64,000 nt of DNA from Leptospira paudalimensis (GTDB lineage Bacteria > Spirochaetota > Leptospiria > Leptospirales > Leptospiraceae): contig NZ_JAMQPR010000001.1 of the NCBI RefSeq assembly GCF_026151345.1, forward strand, positions 912,231-976,230. Direction: 5' to 3'. A program made the position numbers and the translations under genes. Positions 45,582-55,230 of this stretch are shown piece after piece; the stretch's first letter is position 1; each line of letters opens with the position of its first letter. The notes under the pieces were generated by a model. It did no database searches. It saw only the letters and a list, made by a program, of their open reading frames with translations, and was not told where the DNA came from.

Positions 45582-46568
45582 ATGCTTAAACAAATACTTA
45601 CACCTTTTCTAATGACTGCTGTACTCTTTTCTTTGGTCTTTTGTGGCCCTTCAGAAGAGACAAAAGAAATCCAAGGAAAGGCGAAACAAATCATTGGTGC
45701 TTTACCCGAAAAAATGCCAGGGTCTGAAAATGATTCTGAAAAACTCATTTCACTCGGTAAAAAACTCTATTTTGAGAAAAAACTTTCAATGAATGAATCT
45801 CAGTCCTGTAATTCCTGTCACAATATTGAAGGAAAATCCGCAGGTGTAGACAATCTTCCCACTTCTCCTGGTGCATTCGGCAAAAATGGCGATCGTAATT
45901 CACCAACAGTGTTAAACGCTGGATTTCACTTTGTCCAATTTTGGGATGGAAGAGCGGCTGACTTAAAAGCACAAGCCAAAGGTCCTATTTTGAATCCAGT
46001 GGAAATGGCGATGCCATCCGAAAAAGACGTAATAAAACGAATCAATGAAGATGCTGAATACCCAAAGTTATTTGCGGAAGCATTTCCTAATGATAAAGAT
46101 CCAGTTTCTTATGATAATCTTGCAGGAGCAATTGCTGCTTTTGAAAGGACACTCGTAACTCCTTCTAGATTTGATGACTTTGTAAAAGGGGATTTTAAAG
46201 CAATTAGCAAAGCGGAACAAGAAGGGTTTAAGAGTTTTCTTGCTGCTGGTTGTACATCTTGCCACTCTGGAAATTTACTCGGAGGGAATTCTTACAGAAA
46301 AGTCGGTTTAGTAAATGAATACAAAACTGAAGATTTGGGACGATTTAATGTTACCAAAAAACCCGAAGATAAGTTTGTTTTTAAAGTTCCAAGTTTAAGA
46401 AATATCACTCTAACTGGACCTTATTTTCATGATGGAAAAATTGCTACGATTGAAGAAGCTGTTCAAAAAATGGCTTACCACCAATTAGGAATCAATCTTT
46501 CCGAAGAAGAAACAAAAAAGATCGTATTGTTTTTAGGAACTTTGGCAGACAAGAATCGCGCCAATTAG
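45582..46568 (+). CDS. Di-haem cytochrome c peroxidase (MauG/CcpA family), lipoprotein
   Basis: A 328-residue secreted peroxidase. The signal ends in a lipobox LVFC (C21), so it should be lipid-anchored at the periplasmic face. Two haem c motifs are visible, CNSCH (76-80) and CTSCH (224-228). Other family segments are the NSPTVLNAGFH and FWDGRAADLKAQA regions, NPVEMAM, and the C-terminal FKVPSLRNITLTGPYFHDG supplying the distal Met/His environment. It reduces H2O2 with electrons from a cytochrome or small donor. AGAGGAAAG precedes the ATG. PerR is encoded in this window, but I saw no clear Per-box in this leader. The stop overlaps that of the converging tetR gene. Confidence 0.9.
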   Translation: MLKQILTPFLMTAVLFSLVFCGPSEETKEIQGKAKQIIGALPEKMPGSENDSEKLISLGKKLYFEKKLSMNESQSCNSCHNIEGKSAGVDNLPTSPGAFGKNGDRNSPTVLNAGFHFVQFWDGRAADLKAQAKGPILNPVEMAMPSEKDVIKRINEDAEYPKLFAEAFPNDKDPVSYDNLAGAIAAFERTLVTPSRFDDFVKGDFKAISKAEQEGFKSFLAAGCTSCHSGNLLGGNSYRKVGLVNEYKTEDLGRFNVTKKPEDKFVFKVPSLRNITLTGPYFHDGKIATIEEAVQKMAYHQLGINLSEEETKKIVLFLGTLADKNRAN

Positions 46569-47212
46569 TCATTTTTCTGAAAATGGTCCCGGATCCCCGA
46601 AAGTAATTCGAAGGATCTTAGGGTCCATTTTTCCAGAGCTCGGTAACGAAGCGCCATTGGGATTGGTTTTAAATAGTTTTTAAAATCCTTGGAACCAAGT
46701 GTACGTAATACAGACACCATTTGGCAGGCAATCACTCGCAATGTTGGATCGAATTCGGCAAAACCAAATTCCAATTGTAAAGCATCAGTGATTCGCTTTT
46801 CATAATTTTCCCATAACTGAAGGTATCTTTGTTCCAAGGCAGGGTCATCCATCCAAGGATGAAATCCAGGCAAAGATTCAATGATTTGGTCCGGGTCGAT
46901 GGACTGTATGAGAGACCAAATAAATTCCTGGAATGCATCAAAAACAGACTGATTTTCCTTTCGAGACAAAAGGCTAAGGATGAGTTGGTCACAGAATTGA
47001 ATTTCGTCTCGAAAGGCTAATTCTTCCTTTGCACCAAAGTAATTAAAAATTGTTTTCACCGAGACATCGGCTTCATCTGCAATTTCAGGTACAGTAACCT
47101 GTGAGAATCCTTTTTTTTGGAACAATTGTTTCGCAACCAAAAGGATCATTTCTTCGGTATTTTGCTTTTTACGAATTCGCAGAGGCAATCGGTTCAACAT
47201 CTTCTTTTCCAT
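46565..47212 (-). CDS. TetR-family transcriptional regulator
   Basis: A 215-residue repressor-type protein. The N-terminal HTH (about 18-62) carries the TetR pattern: AKQLFQKKGFSQVTVPEIADEADVSVKTIFNYFGAKEELAF. The C-terminal ligand domain is all-helical and has no recognisable ligand signature. There is a basic N-terminal extension (MEKKMLNRLPLRIRKK). The ATG at 47212 faces a 452-nt region containing a large inverted repeat that could be its operator. Its stop overlaps that of the peroxidase by 4 nt, tail to tail. Confidence 0.85.
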   Translation of the reverse strand: MEKKMLNRLPLRIRKKQNTEEMILLVAKQLFQKKGFSQVTVPEIADEADVSVKTIFNYFGAKEELAFRDEIQFCDQLILSLLSRKENQSVFDAFQEFIWSLIQSIDPDQIIESLPGFHPWMDDPALEQRYLQLWENYEKRITDALQLEFGFAEFDPTLRVIACQMVSVLRTLGSKDFKNYLKPIPMALRYRALEKWTLRSFELLSGIRDHFQKND

Positions 47213-47664
47213 AGTTACTGGTCTGCCCCCTTTGGTTCTAAAAAACCTTCATTACCGAAGGAATTAAAGAAAACTGCCGTCATGTCTGGTCGAAAATTCG
47301 AAAATAGAATTCAAATCCATTCGGTTTTACTCTAATTTTTGTTGGAAATATAATCTAGTGACTGTAAATTTATTGTATGCATATAATTACAGTCAATGAA
47401 ATTTTACATTGACTGTAAAAATACTTCGTATGTAAAACTTAGGAATTTAAAATTGGATAATCTCCAATGGTTTACAAAATGGTTTCGTGTTAGGGAAGGG
47501 AGTCTCTGAATCGGTAAGGGAAGTGGGTCCCTTACCCTTAAATAAGTCGAGAATTGGGGATTGATATGGTTATTCCAATAATTCCTTTCTCAGTTGTGAA
47601 ATTCTACATAGGCTTGAGCGATAAAATTTTGTATTCAGCACGATATAGGGAATATAATTAGAAT
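47213..47664. other. Intergenic region between tetR and pyrE
   Basis: These 452 bases separate the divergent tetR and pyrE genes and contain no convincing reading frame or RNA gene. The main structure is the TGACTGTAA repeat array at 47359-47418 (listed separately). Further on, an AGGGAAGGGAG/GTAAGGGAAGTGGG purine-rich stretch (about 47494-47530) has no assigned role. Promoters were not assigned. Confidence 0.5.
47359..47418. repeat. TGACTGTAA inverted/direct repeat array (candidate operator)
   Basis: TTACAGTCAATG (47387-47398) and CATTGACTGTAA (47407-47418) are perfect 12-bp inverted arms around the 8-bp spacer AAATTTTA. A third copy of the core, TGACTGTAA, lies at 47359-47367, in direct orientation to the right arm. 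Three 9-bp copies within 60 nt are very unlikely by chance and suggest a regulator-binding array, most simply for the adjacent TetR protein. Confidence 0.65.
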
Positions 47665-48225
47665 ATGTCCCATACTTATCGTGATCAATTATTTTCATGG
47701 ATGAAGTCCTATGTGTATCGATTTTCTGAAACACCCTTTCGCCTCGCCAGTGGATTAGAATCTCAACATTATTTTAATTGTAAAGAGGTAACCCTCCATC
47801 CTGAACGATTAGCAATCATAGCAGACTGTTTCATTGATGAAATTATTCCAAAACTAAATGTTGAATTCCAAGCAATTGGAGGCTTAACTCTTGGTGCAGA
47901 TCCCATAGCATATGCGATTTCTTTGGCTTATGGAAAGAGGGGCAAAACGATTTTTCCACTTGTTGTAAGAAAAGAGTCCAAAGGACATGGAACAGGACAA
48001 CAAATTGAAGGATTTTGGAAGGAAGTGAAATCTTGTTTGGTTGTTGATGATGTGATCACAACTGGTGGTTCCACATTAAAAGCTGTTAAAGTTTTGAGGG
48101 ATGCGGGGATAACCGTCACAAATGGAATTTGTATTCTCGATCGAGAGGAAGGTGGAAGGGAAAATTTGGAGAAAGAAAATGTCTCCATGGCTTCCATTTT
48201 TACAAAGAGTGAGTTTTTCAAATGA
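47665..48225 (+). CDS. pyrE: Orotate phosphoribosyltransferase
   Basis: A 186-residue type I phosphoribosyltransferase that joins orotate and PRPP to give OMP in pyrimidine synthesis. The PRPP motif is VVDDVITTGGSTLKA (about 129-143). Other OPRT features are FRLASGLESQHYFNCKEVTLHPE (about 21-43, cited by region), the GGLTLGADPIAYAI segment (about 72-85), and VRKESKGHGTGQQIEG (about 98-113), the flexible catalytic loop with Lys. The length is typical of the short bacterial form. The stop overlaps the next membrane-protein start by 4 nt. The Shine-Dalgarno is weak. Confidence 0.93.
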   Translation: MSHTYRDQLFSWMKSYVYRFSETPFRLASGLESQHYFNCKEVTLHPERLAIIADCFIDEIIPKLNVEFQAIGGLTLGADPIAYAISLAYGKRGKTIFPLVVRKESKGHGTGQQIEGFWKEVKSCLVVDDVITTGGSTLKAVKVLRDAGITVTNGICILDREEGGRENLEKENVSMASIFTKSEFFK

Positions 48226-48974
48226 GTGAAAAAAAGACATTTATATATGATGTAACCTATTTTCGGAAAAAATTACTGACCCGTACTTGGACTATCGTTG
48301 TATTATTTCTGCTTTTTGTTACTTATAATAGTCTGCAAATTCCAGTTGAGGGACGTGTTCAGTTTTTCACTTTATTTGTTCCACTTCTGGCTCTTTTCTT
48401 TTGGTTTCTTCGTAGGAATTATTTGAAACAAATAGAAATTCTTTCGAGTGGAAAAGTGGAGTTAGACGGTGGATTACTCAAACAATTTGATTCAAATGGC
48501 AATTGTGCATCAATTCGAATCAAAGATTTAGAAAAAATCACATTAGATAAGTTCCGTGGATATGATCGTGTTATTTTGGAAACGAAGGAAAAAATCCATC
48601 CAATTGTAAATATTAAAAATCGAGAGGAATTGATTTCGATTTTAGAAAAGATTTCCGGAATTAAAAGAGATGAAGATTTAACGGAAGATAGTTTGTGGAA
48701 TCGAAAAACTCCTATTTATTTCATACCAAGTGTGGTTGTACTTGTGATGCTCTACATACCTATAGTAAAAGTAAAGTTTCCAATTCTAAATCCAAATTTT
48801 CTTGGTTTATTTTTTAATGTTAATTTAATCATTTACTTACTTTATGCTCCAGAAAAGGAAAATCATATCGATAGTAAGTTTTCTTTAAAACGAAGATTGA
48901 TTTTTATCAGTTTAGTTGTATTTTTCTTTCAAGTATACACGCAACTTGATAAAGTAGGCTGGTTTAAAAGTTAA
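48222..48974 (+). CDS. Uncharacterised membrane protein
   Basis: A 250-residue protein with two N-terminal membrane helices (about 22-40 and 46-64), a cytoplasmic or periplasmic beta-rich domain (about 70-155) and three C-terminal helices (about 165-185, 192-212, 224-243). The beta domain has KVELDGGLLKQFDSNG and RIKDLEKITLD and resembles the bPH-like/DUF fold of membrane-associated regulatory proteins, but I do not recognise a family. It is translationally coupled to pyrE by an ATGA overlap, so it is in the same operon; a role in pyrimidine metabolism does not follow from that. Confidence 0.65.
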   Translation: MSEKKTFIYDVTYFRKKLLTRTWTIVVLFLLFVTYNSLQIPVEGRVQFFTLFVPLLALFFWFLRRNYLKQIEILSSGKVELDGGLLKQFDSNGNCASIRIKDLEKITLDKFRGYDRVILETKEKIHPIVNIKNREELISILEKISGIKRDEDLTEDSLWNRKTPIYFIPSVVVLVMLYIPIVKVKFPILNPNFLGLFFNVNLIIYLLYAPEKENHIDSKFSLKRRLIFISLVVFFFQVYTQLDKVGWFKS

Positions 48975-48992
48975 TACGGTTGCTATTTAAGC

Positions 48993-49895
48993 TCACTGTT
49001 TTGAACCAACTCCTTGGCGTATCATATTTAGCTTTGCTTGGGCATAACGCCTTAGTTCAATCATATCGTTAGCATATCGTTTTAATAGATTGTCTTGTTC
49101 CATTCTGCTTTCCATTAGTTGGATTGTATCTCTGACATATTTTATGTCTTTTGCTTCTTTTAGCTTTCCGCTTTGAATTAATTTTTTAACAATATCGAAT
49201 TCATATTTTCTGAAATGAACTCTAAGTAAAAACTCAGTAGAAAAGTTTTCTTTTGCCTTTACCCAATTTGAATCAATTTTCTCTTTTGGTGCCTGGTCTT
49301 TTAATTGGTCTATCGCTCGCTTAGTTGGGTCATTCTCTCTAAAGTTTGCACTATTTGCTAATTCCTCTGCAATTAATACTTCGTCTTTATATATTTCTTG
49401 GAGTTTATTTCTTCTCCATTGGTCAGTATATTCGTAACTTTGTGCAGTTAACATCCTTTGGAATTCTTCCAACATTACTGATAAGTTAATCGAACGACCT
49501 AAAGGAGTGTTGTTAAATTCTTTTATTTTTGGGAACAGTTCTCGAGTGATTTGAAACGCGGATTTCCGCTTGTAATTACTCGCTTCATAAAGTTTTTCCA
49601 ATGACTCTTCTGAATGTTTCTTTAATTCATTTAGAATGAATGGTTCAGCAAATACGTAAGCATCCTCACCGTAAACAAACAAATTAGGGTCTGGTGATAC
49701 AATTGATACTACAAATATATAGTGGCTATCTCGAAGTGAAGTTAAAAGTTTTCTTATATCTTCCTCGGTGCGAGCAAGTTGAGATGACCAAATTCTTAAA
49801 TGAGTATCAGAAGTTGGGATTTTTTCTCGAGATTCTAAATTCTCTTTTCGAATCATGTCTGCAAGATCCAAACAAACTTTAATACTTCCTGCCAT
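48993..49895 (-). CDS. Uncharacterised cytoplasmic protein
   Basis: A 300-residue, mostly helical charged protein that I do not recognise. The N-terminal third has alternating strands and helices, including YIFVVSIVSPDPNLFVYGEDAYVF (cited by region, about 58-82). The rest is helical with Arg/Glu/Lys-rich segments and possible coiled coil near 230-290. There are no membrane segments or signal peptide. It lies 37 nt before the ABC permease stop on the same strand, downstream in transcription order, so it may be the last gene of that operon. Confidence 0.55.
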   Translation of the reverse strand: MAGSIKVCLDLADMIRKENLESREKIPTSDTHLRIWSSQLARTEEDIRKLLTSLRDSHYIFVVSIVSPDPNLFVYGEDAYVFAEPFILNELKKHSEESLEKLYEASNYKRKSAFQITRELFPKIKEFNNTPLGRSINLSVMLEEFQRMLTAQSYEYTDQWRRNKLQEIYKDEVLIAEELANSANFRENDPTKRAIDQLKDQAPKEKIDSNWVKAKENFSTEFLLRVHFRKYEFDIVKKLIQSGKLKEAKDIKYVRDTIQLMESRMEQDNLLKRYANDMIELRRYAQAKLNMIRQGVGSKQ

Positions 49896-49932
49896 GTCTT
49901 AAAATTAAGTAAGGTAGATTTTTGGTAAAGAA

Positions 49933-52398
49933 TTATTCGTAATTCAACTCATTTGAAATCTTCATTCTGTAAACAAAATAGAAAGGGATAATCGTTATTA
50001 TCGTTGCATATAAAAGTATTAAGATCGGTAGATTTGCTACAAAGTGAACTGGGAAAGTAAATATCAAATCCCATCCAAATGCATTTTGGTTAATTCCGAA
50101 TATGACAATAGGTGAGAGTATTAGGCTATTTAATATTCCAGACGTCATTCCAGCAATTAATAGAAATGTAGTCTGGTAAAATAATAAGAAAAATAATTGT
50201 AAGAAATTCATTCCAATGGCCTTTAAACCAGCTAGAATTCGAGATTTTTCTTTTACATAATAAAAAATTGATGTGGCTAAGGATAAAAGTGAAATAAGAA
50301 TTGCCGTGAGTTTTAGCGAATCAAGCACAGAAAACACTCGATTCATTCCTGATAAATAGAGTTCTTTTAATTTTTCTTGGTCCAAATAAATGAGCTCGTT
50401 TTCGCTTGCAATTTGTTGAATTGTTTGTAATGCTTCGTTTTTCTTGGATAAATCTGAGAAACTTAATCGAATAGAGTTTAATTCTTGGATTGGAAATAAT
50501 GATTTGTATAATGAATAATCCATAATAATAGTTCCTCTCTCGGAGAAAAAATTTTCTTTTTCATCTTGCACTTTTAAGTTTATCATACCTTTGTTGGGAG
50601 TGCTGATTTTTATTAGATTCCCTTTGCAGATCTTTTCAAGGTAACATAAGTTTTTAGAAACAAAAATTTCTTCTTTGTTTTCGTTTTCTTTGAAGTTTAA
50701 TACATGTAAGGTGAAATATTTGCCATTAATAATGAATTTGGAATTTATGAAAAATGGTTCTACCTGACTAAATAAATTTGTTTTTTCTAATTCATTTAGT
50801 AGGTGAATTGAAACTCCTGGTTCACCAGAATTTAATTTTTTTTCATTGACTAGTGAAAAATCGGATTGGTTCTCTTCCTCGATCCATTTTTTTAGTGAGC
50901 TCTCATAACTTAATGTCAAACTAGATAACGTAAATACTAAAGATGTTGCTAACATGATTGTCGAAATAGTTAAACCATTTTTCCAAGATTCCATTTCAAT
51001 TTCTTTCATCGCTAGAAGGAAACTAGCTGATAAATTGAGTTTCTCTGAAAATTTTGTTACCTCTTTCACTATCAAGGGAATCGATACGTAATTTATCAAA
51101 ATGAAACCTAGTATTACAAATGATACACCTGTTAGGCCTGGTAGAATTTGCTTTTGGATCTTTATGCACCCAATAGCGGTTCCTAAAAATATGAGGAAAA
51201 ATGAGAAAAACCATTTTAATTGTAGGTTGAATTTCGTGTGCGTTTGTGATTCATCCCTGTCTTTCAGTAATTCGATTGGTAAAATGTGGTATGCCTTTAA
51301 TGCGTTGAATAACGCGCTTACTGTTGAGCCAACAATGGATAACAATATTCCATACATTAAAATCACATTTGGGAATTCTCTGTATGATTCTAATTGCGAG
51401 GAATCAGTAAGTGTGGTTGATGTTTGAAAAAAATTAAAATTTGCTAATGTAATACCGAAAAAAGTTCCAATGATTCCTCCAATCAATCCCAAGAGTAAAG
51501 CGAGAGTCATAAATAGAAAAAAGTTGTTTAAACGAGATCCTCCAATCGAAAGTAAAATACCGAACTCTTTTTTTCGAGATAAAAAGATCCCTGTATAAAT
51601 ATTGGAAACCATAAAAAAAGAAATAAGGACAGAAACTAGAGAGATGATTGTTAAATTTATTTTCAATGAACCGAGAGCAACGCCAGCTCTGTCTTTGATT
51701 TCATTGATTGATTCAAATTTCCAATTTTGATTTTTGAGTAAATGAGAGAAGTCTAAATTCCAGGATTCAATTTTTGCTTCGTTTTGTATTAATATGTTGA
51801 TTGTAGTATATGTATTTTTTAATTCACAAATAGTCTGTAATCGTTCAATATCTGTAACAATGAATAATCCATCACTGTCTATTGGAATCATATCATTAAG
51901 ATTGATCGTTAGCAATTGATTACATAAATGAATGGAAACTTTCGGGGTTTTAGAATTGATTTTTTGTAGTAATGAATTACTGATAAAATATTTTGGAAAA
52001 TTTTCTCTATTAACTTGGTTTTTAAAGTTGATATTGAATGAAATTAGGTCTCGGCCAATGATAGGAAGGCTTAATGATTGATTGTCTGTAAGACTAGTGT
52101 ATCCCTTTATGAATAACTCTGGTTCTATACGGAATGCTTCTGGCAAATTTGAATCTAAGGAAAATAATGTTTTTGAATCAACTTCACCTTGCGTTGCATT
52201 GGGTACATATCGCCCTATCAAATTTTGAGAATTGAAACCAATCGTTTGGTCTACTAAACTTTTTTCAGCTTTCCAGCCGTTAATTTGAGTACTGACAAAT
52301 AATGCGATTCCAAGTGTTATGCTAACTAAATTAAAAAACACCTTGCTTGGATTATTTTTTAAATATCCAAAAATGAAATTCAAATATAAATGAATCAT
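49933..52398 (-). CDS. ABC transporter permease, FtsX/LolC/MacB type (fused two-module)
   Basis: An 821-residue permease with an N-terminal helix (about 15-33) and a large extracytoplasmic domain (about 35-250). Four FtsX-type helices come next (about 260-380), then a second set of about four helices with a second extracytoplasmic domain (about 430-690) and a C-terminal FtsX block (about 710-810). The LSIGGSRLNNFFLFMTLALLLGLIGG and LKAIGMNFLQLFFLL segments are the paired FtsX coupling helices. The duplicated layout suggests both halves of a LolC/LolE- or MacB-like transporter in one chain. Its start overlaps the ATPase stop by 4 nt. Such systems move lipoproteins, peptides or lipids across the envelope; substrate unknown. 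Confidence 0.85.
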   Translation of the reverse strand: MIHLYLNFIFGYLKNNPSKVFFNLVSITLGIALFVSTQINGWKAEKSLVDQTIGFNSQNLIGRYVPNATQGEVDSKTLFSLDSNLPEAFRIEPELFIKGYTSLTDNQSLSLPIIGRDLISFNINFKNQVNRENFPKYFISNSLLQKINSKTPKVSIHLCNQLLTINLNDMIPIDSDGLFIVTDIERLQTICELKNTYTTINILIQNEAKIESWNLDFSHLLKNQNWKFESINEIKDRAGVALGSLKINLTIISLVSVLISFFMVSNIYTGIFLSRKKEFGILLSIGGSRLNNFFLFMTLALLLGLIGGIIGTFFGITLANFNFFQTSTTLTDSSQLESYREFPNVILMYGILLSIVGSTVSALFNALKAYHILPIELLKDRDESQTHTKFNLQLKWFFSFFLIFLGTAIGCIKIQKQILPGLTGVSFVILGFILINYVSIPLIVKEVTKFSEKLNLSASFLLAMKEIEMESWKNGLTISTIMLATSLVFTLSSLTLSYESSLKKWIEEENQSDFSLVNEKKLNSGEPGVSIHLLNELEKTNLFSQVEPFFINSKFIINGKYFTLHVLNFKENENKEEIFVSKNLCYLEKICKGNLIKISTPNKGMINLKVQDEKENFFSERGTIIMDYSLYKSLFPIQELNSIRLSFSDLSKKNEALQTIQQIASENELIYLDQEKLKELYLSGMNRVFSVLDSLKLTAILISLLSLATSIFYYVKEKSRILAGLKAIGMNFLQLFFLLFYQTTFLLIAGMTSGILNSLILSPIVIFGINQNAFGWDLIFTFPVHFVANLPILILLYATIITIIPFYFVYRMKISNELNYE

Positions 52399-53072
52399 TT
52401 TTTTATTAAAGATCCATCTAACATGTGATAGTTAGAATTTCCTGATTTTCCTATTTCTTCATTGTGAGTTACGATAAAAACTGTTATGCCTAAATCAGAG
52501 ACACATTTTTGGAATAATTCTATTACTTGTTCGGAGGATTTTGAATCTAGATTTCCAGTGGGCTCATCACCAAAAATGATCTTTGGTTCATGAACTATCG
52601 ATCTGGCAATCGATACTCTTTGTTTTTCACCTCCTGACATTTCTTTTGGTGTAAAATTCCACCGATGGTTTAATCCAACGATATCCAGAATTTCTTTGGA
52701 TTTTTGCTCAGCGTATTTTTTGCTCTTTCCCGAAAGGAGGAGGGGGATTGATACATTTTCCACTGCAGTGAGATAGGGAAATAAATGAAAGAACTGGAAA
52801 ACGATTCCAATTTGGTCCCTCCTGTATTCTGTTAGCTTACCTTCCGATACACCTACCATTTCCTGGCCAAAAATTTGAACACTTCCTTCATCAGCAGTTT
52901 CAATAGCTGAAAGGATATTTAATAAGGTAGATTTTCCACTCCCCGATGGTCCCATGAGTGTAACAAATTGTTTCGCAGGAATTTGTAGGTGGATGTTCTG
53001 TAACACAGAAATTGTGAGTGAACCTTGCTTGTAGCTTTTTTTCAGATTTTTTACATCAACTGCATAATTCAT
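52395..53072 (-). CDS. ABC transporter ATP-binding protein (LolD/MacB type)
   Basis: A 225-residue ATPase. Walker A is GPSGSGKST (about 40-48), the signature is MSGGEKQRVSIARS (about 143), Walker B is IIFGDEPTGNLD and the switch His is in VIVTHNEE. The sequence QIGIVFQFFHLFPYLTAVENV is typical of the LolD/FtsE/MacB subgroup. It is first in a two-gene operon with the FtsX-type permease (4-nt overlap), and the uncharacterised gene follows. It powers the permease in the inner membrane. Confidence 0.93.
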   Translation of the reverse strand: MNYAVDVKNLKKSYKQGSLTISVLQNIHLQIPAKQFVTLMGPSGSGKSTLLNILSAIETADEGSVQIFGQEMVGVSEGKLTEYRRDQIGIVFQFFHLFPYLTAVENVSIPLLLSGKSKKYAEQKSKEILDIVGLNHRWNFTPKEMSGGEKQRVSIARSIVHEPKIIFGDEPTGNLDSKSSEQVIELFQKCVSDLGITVFIVTHNEEIGKSGNSNYHMLDGSLIKK

Positions 53073-53483
53073 CTATGATTTGCCAATTTCATCGTTTAGT
53101 TTTGTTATTCTAGAACCGCATCCCTAATATAAGACAGATGAAAACCCCATTTGGATCGGAAACCGCGAGTACCTATTTGGTTTTAGATCCTTTTTTGGGT
53201 TTTCAAAGCTAAGGGACTCCATTTTGTTATGATTCTAAAATCGTGCCAGGGAATTCTAAGTTTTTTTTCGGTCAGTGAAAAATTCCAAAAATTCGTTTGT
53301 GAATATGGAACTGATATGACTTCTATTGGCTAAGAGGTATTTTTAATCAATTTTTGGCGATCTAATGTATTTTTACTCCAAGAGAATTTGGAAAACGATA
53401 CTTTCACTCGTCCCAATTTAGTTTAGAAGAACTCCTAAAAAATCAAATGATTCTCTATCCAGGATTTAAATTTTGGTCAATTT
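53073..53483. other. Divergent intergenic region before the hydrogenase-like operon
   Basis: These 411 bases separate the ABC operon and the membrane-complex operon and must carry both promoters. The sequence is AT-rich without a convincing reading frame, RNA gene or large repeat. TTTGGAAAA-type runs near 53385 and a TTTTTAATCAATTT stretch near 53340 are possible promoter DNA, but no hexamer pair stands out. Confidence 0.5.
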
Positions 53484-55226
53484 ATGTTAGAAGATAAACG
53501 TATATCAATTTTGAGATCTTTCGTTGTTGGGATTGCCGCATTATCACCACTTCTCATATTGATCCTAAGTAACGAAGATATTCTATCTGTCGACTTCCCT
53601 ATATTAGTTGGTCTGTTTATCCAAGCCTACATTGGTTTTTCATCGTTCATGCTTGTTCAATCATATGAACCCAAGGAAAAAAATAAAGTAACCGTTGGTT
53701 ATGCAGTTTTTTGGTCTGCCTTGGGTATTTGTTATATATCTGGTAAATCATTAATGATGCCGATAGCTCTTGAAATTACATCATTTTCGACCATCCTCAT
53801 TTATTCTGGAACTGAATATGGGAAAAAACAAATCGAGAGTTTAGGATCTTTACTTTTGGCTTCAGGTATTTCTGCTTTATTTTTATCTGCTTGGGTGATG
53901 TTGCCTGATGGTGATAATATTGGCATTATATTATTGTTAATCGGACTTTTAATTAAATCTGGATTTTCCGGTTTTCATATTTGGCTACCTAAGGTGAACG
54001 AAGGAGGGCCATCTCATGCTCTCGGATCTTTTGCAGGCGTCTTAGAAATATTTCCTTTATTGTTATTTTATCGTTATGTCCTACCAAATCAGTTGGATCC
54101 AATCATCTACCAAGTGTTATTTCCTTTAGCTGCCTTGGGTATTTTTTTTGGTGGAATTACAAGTTTCTTTCACAAAGATCCTAAAATATCCTTGGCATAT
54201 AGTTCGATCGAATCACTTAATTTTTTATGGTTATGTTTAATTATAACTGGGATGTTCCAGTTTTCTGGTGATGTCGATTTAATGAATTTAAGCAATTCAT
54301 TCAGGATTTTGTTTTTTCTTAGCTTATTTCATCATTCTTTTTCAAAAACATTTCAACTTTTTTCAATAGGAATGGTTTCAAGACTTATCAGTTCAAATAA
54401 CAGTGATGAATTGAAAGGTATTGGTAGATTACTTGGCATATCTCCTCTACTATTAGGAGCAGGAACTTTTAGTTATGCTGTTTTACCTGGGACCTTAGGT
54501 TTTGTTTCGGAAGCTACATACTTTTATTTAAATGCTAGAATACTAGATCTACCGATTGGTCGTTCTGTGTTTTTATTACCTTCAATGATATTCATTTTTT
54601 TTGGTATCGTTTTGGGTGGATTTACACATATTAAATTGTATATAACAATGTTTCTGTCTATTCCTCGAAACAATATGAACTTACTTCCGTTTGGAGATAT
54701 GCAAAAACGTTGGTTATACATATCTCTTTTGAGTCTTGCCTTAATGATTTATCTATTTCCATTGGCATTACCATTTTTTATAGAGTTACCTATGTTAAAA
54801 CCATTTGCCGATCAGCAATTGATCGATTGGTTTTGGAATATTTCTTTTGTATCAATGGTTACTATTTTTATCATAATCGTTTTTTATCTTTATGATCGTT
54901 GGAATCAGGTAAATATCGCGGACTTAAAACGAAAAACATGGGATTGTGGTGGTGGTTATTCGGGACACGAATTATCTGTTCCATCGACTGTTTTTTCAAA
55001 GCCATTAAAAAATTCTTTGGGAAGGTATTTTGTGAATAAGATGGGAGATTCAATCGTTGATAATTTGATCATCAATTCTCTAACATTTATATTTAATTTT
55101 GGTACAAAATTTGTTTCTTCAACAAATGAGCCTAAAGAGGAAGATATAAGTAAATATTTAGCGATTTCTTCTATGTTTTTGATTTTTATTTTTTCATTAC
55201 TGATTTTCGGCGATTTTAAAGGATAA
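53484..55226 (+). CDS. hyfB: HyfB/NuoL-like antiporter subunit of a membrane complex
   Basis: A 580-residue membrane protein with about 14-15 helices, of the proton-conducting Mrp/NuoL/HyfB family. The core ion-channel region includes LIKSGFSGFHIWLPKVNEGGPSHA (about 152-175), with the conserved Lys and His of antiporter subunits. The C-terminus has WDCGGGYSGHEL (about 485), the hallmark WDCG of HyfB/HycC. It heads a six-gene set in the order HyfB, HyfC, HyfE, HyfF, HyfG, HyfI. It should conduct H+ or Na+ coupled to the peripheral arm. The ribosome-binding site is weak, and the next gene starts after 4 nt. Confidence 0.85.
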   Translation: MLEDKRISILRSFVVGIAALSPLLILILSNEDILSVDFPILVGLFIQAYIGFSSFMLVQSYEPKEKNKVTVGYAVFWSALGICYISGKSLMMPIALEITSFSTILIYSGTEYGKKQIESLGSLLLASGISALFLSAWVMLPDGDNIGIILLLIGLLIKSGFSGFHIWLPKVNEGGPSHALGSFAGVLEIFPLLLFYRYVLPNQLDPIIYQVLFPLAALGIFFGGITSFFHKDPKISLAYSSIESLNFLWLCLIITGMFQFSGDVDLMNLSNSFRILFFLSLFHHSFSKTFQLFSIGMVSRLISSNNSDELKGIGRLLGISPLLLGAGTFSYAVLPGTLGFVSEATYFYLNARILDLPIGRSVFLLPSMIFIFFGIVLGGFTHIKLYITMFLSIPRNNMNLLPFGDMQKRWLYISLLSLALMIYLFPLALPFFIELPMLKPFADQQLIDWFWNISFVSMVTIFIIIVFYLYDRWNQVNIADLKRKTWDCGGGYSGHELSVPSTVFSKPLKNSLGRYFVNKMGDSIVDNLIINSLTFIFNFGTKFVSSTNEPKEEDISKYLAISSMFLIFIFSLLIFGDFKG

Positions 55227-55230
55227 CATC

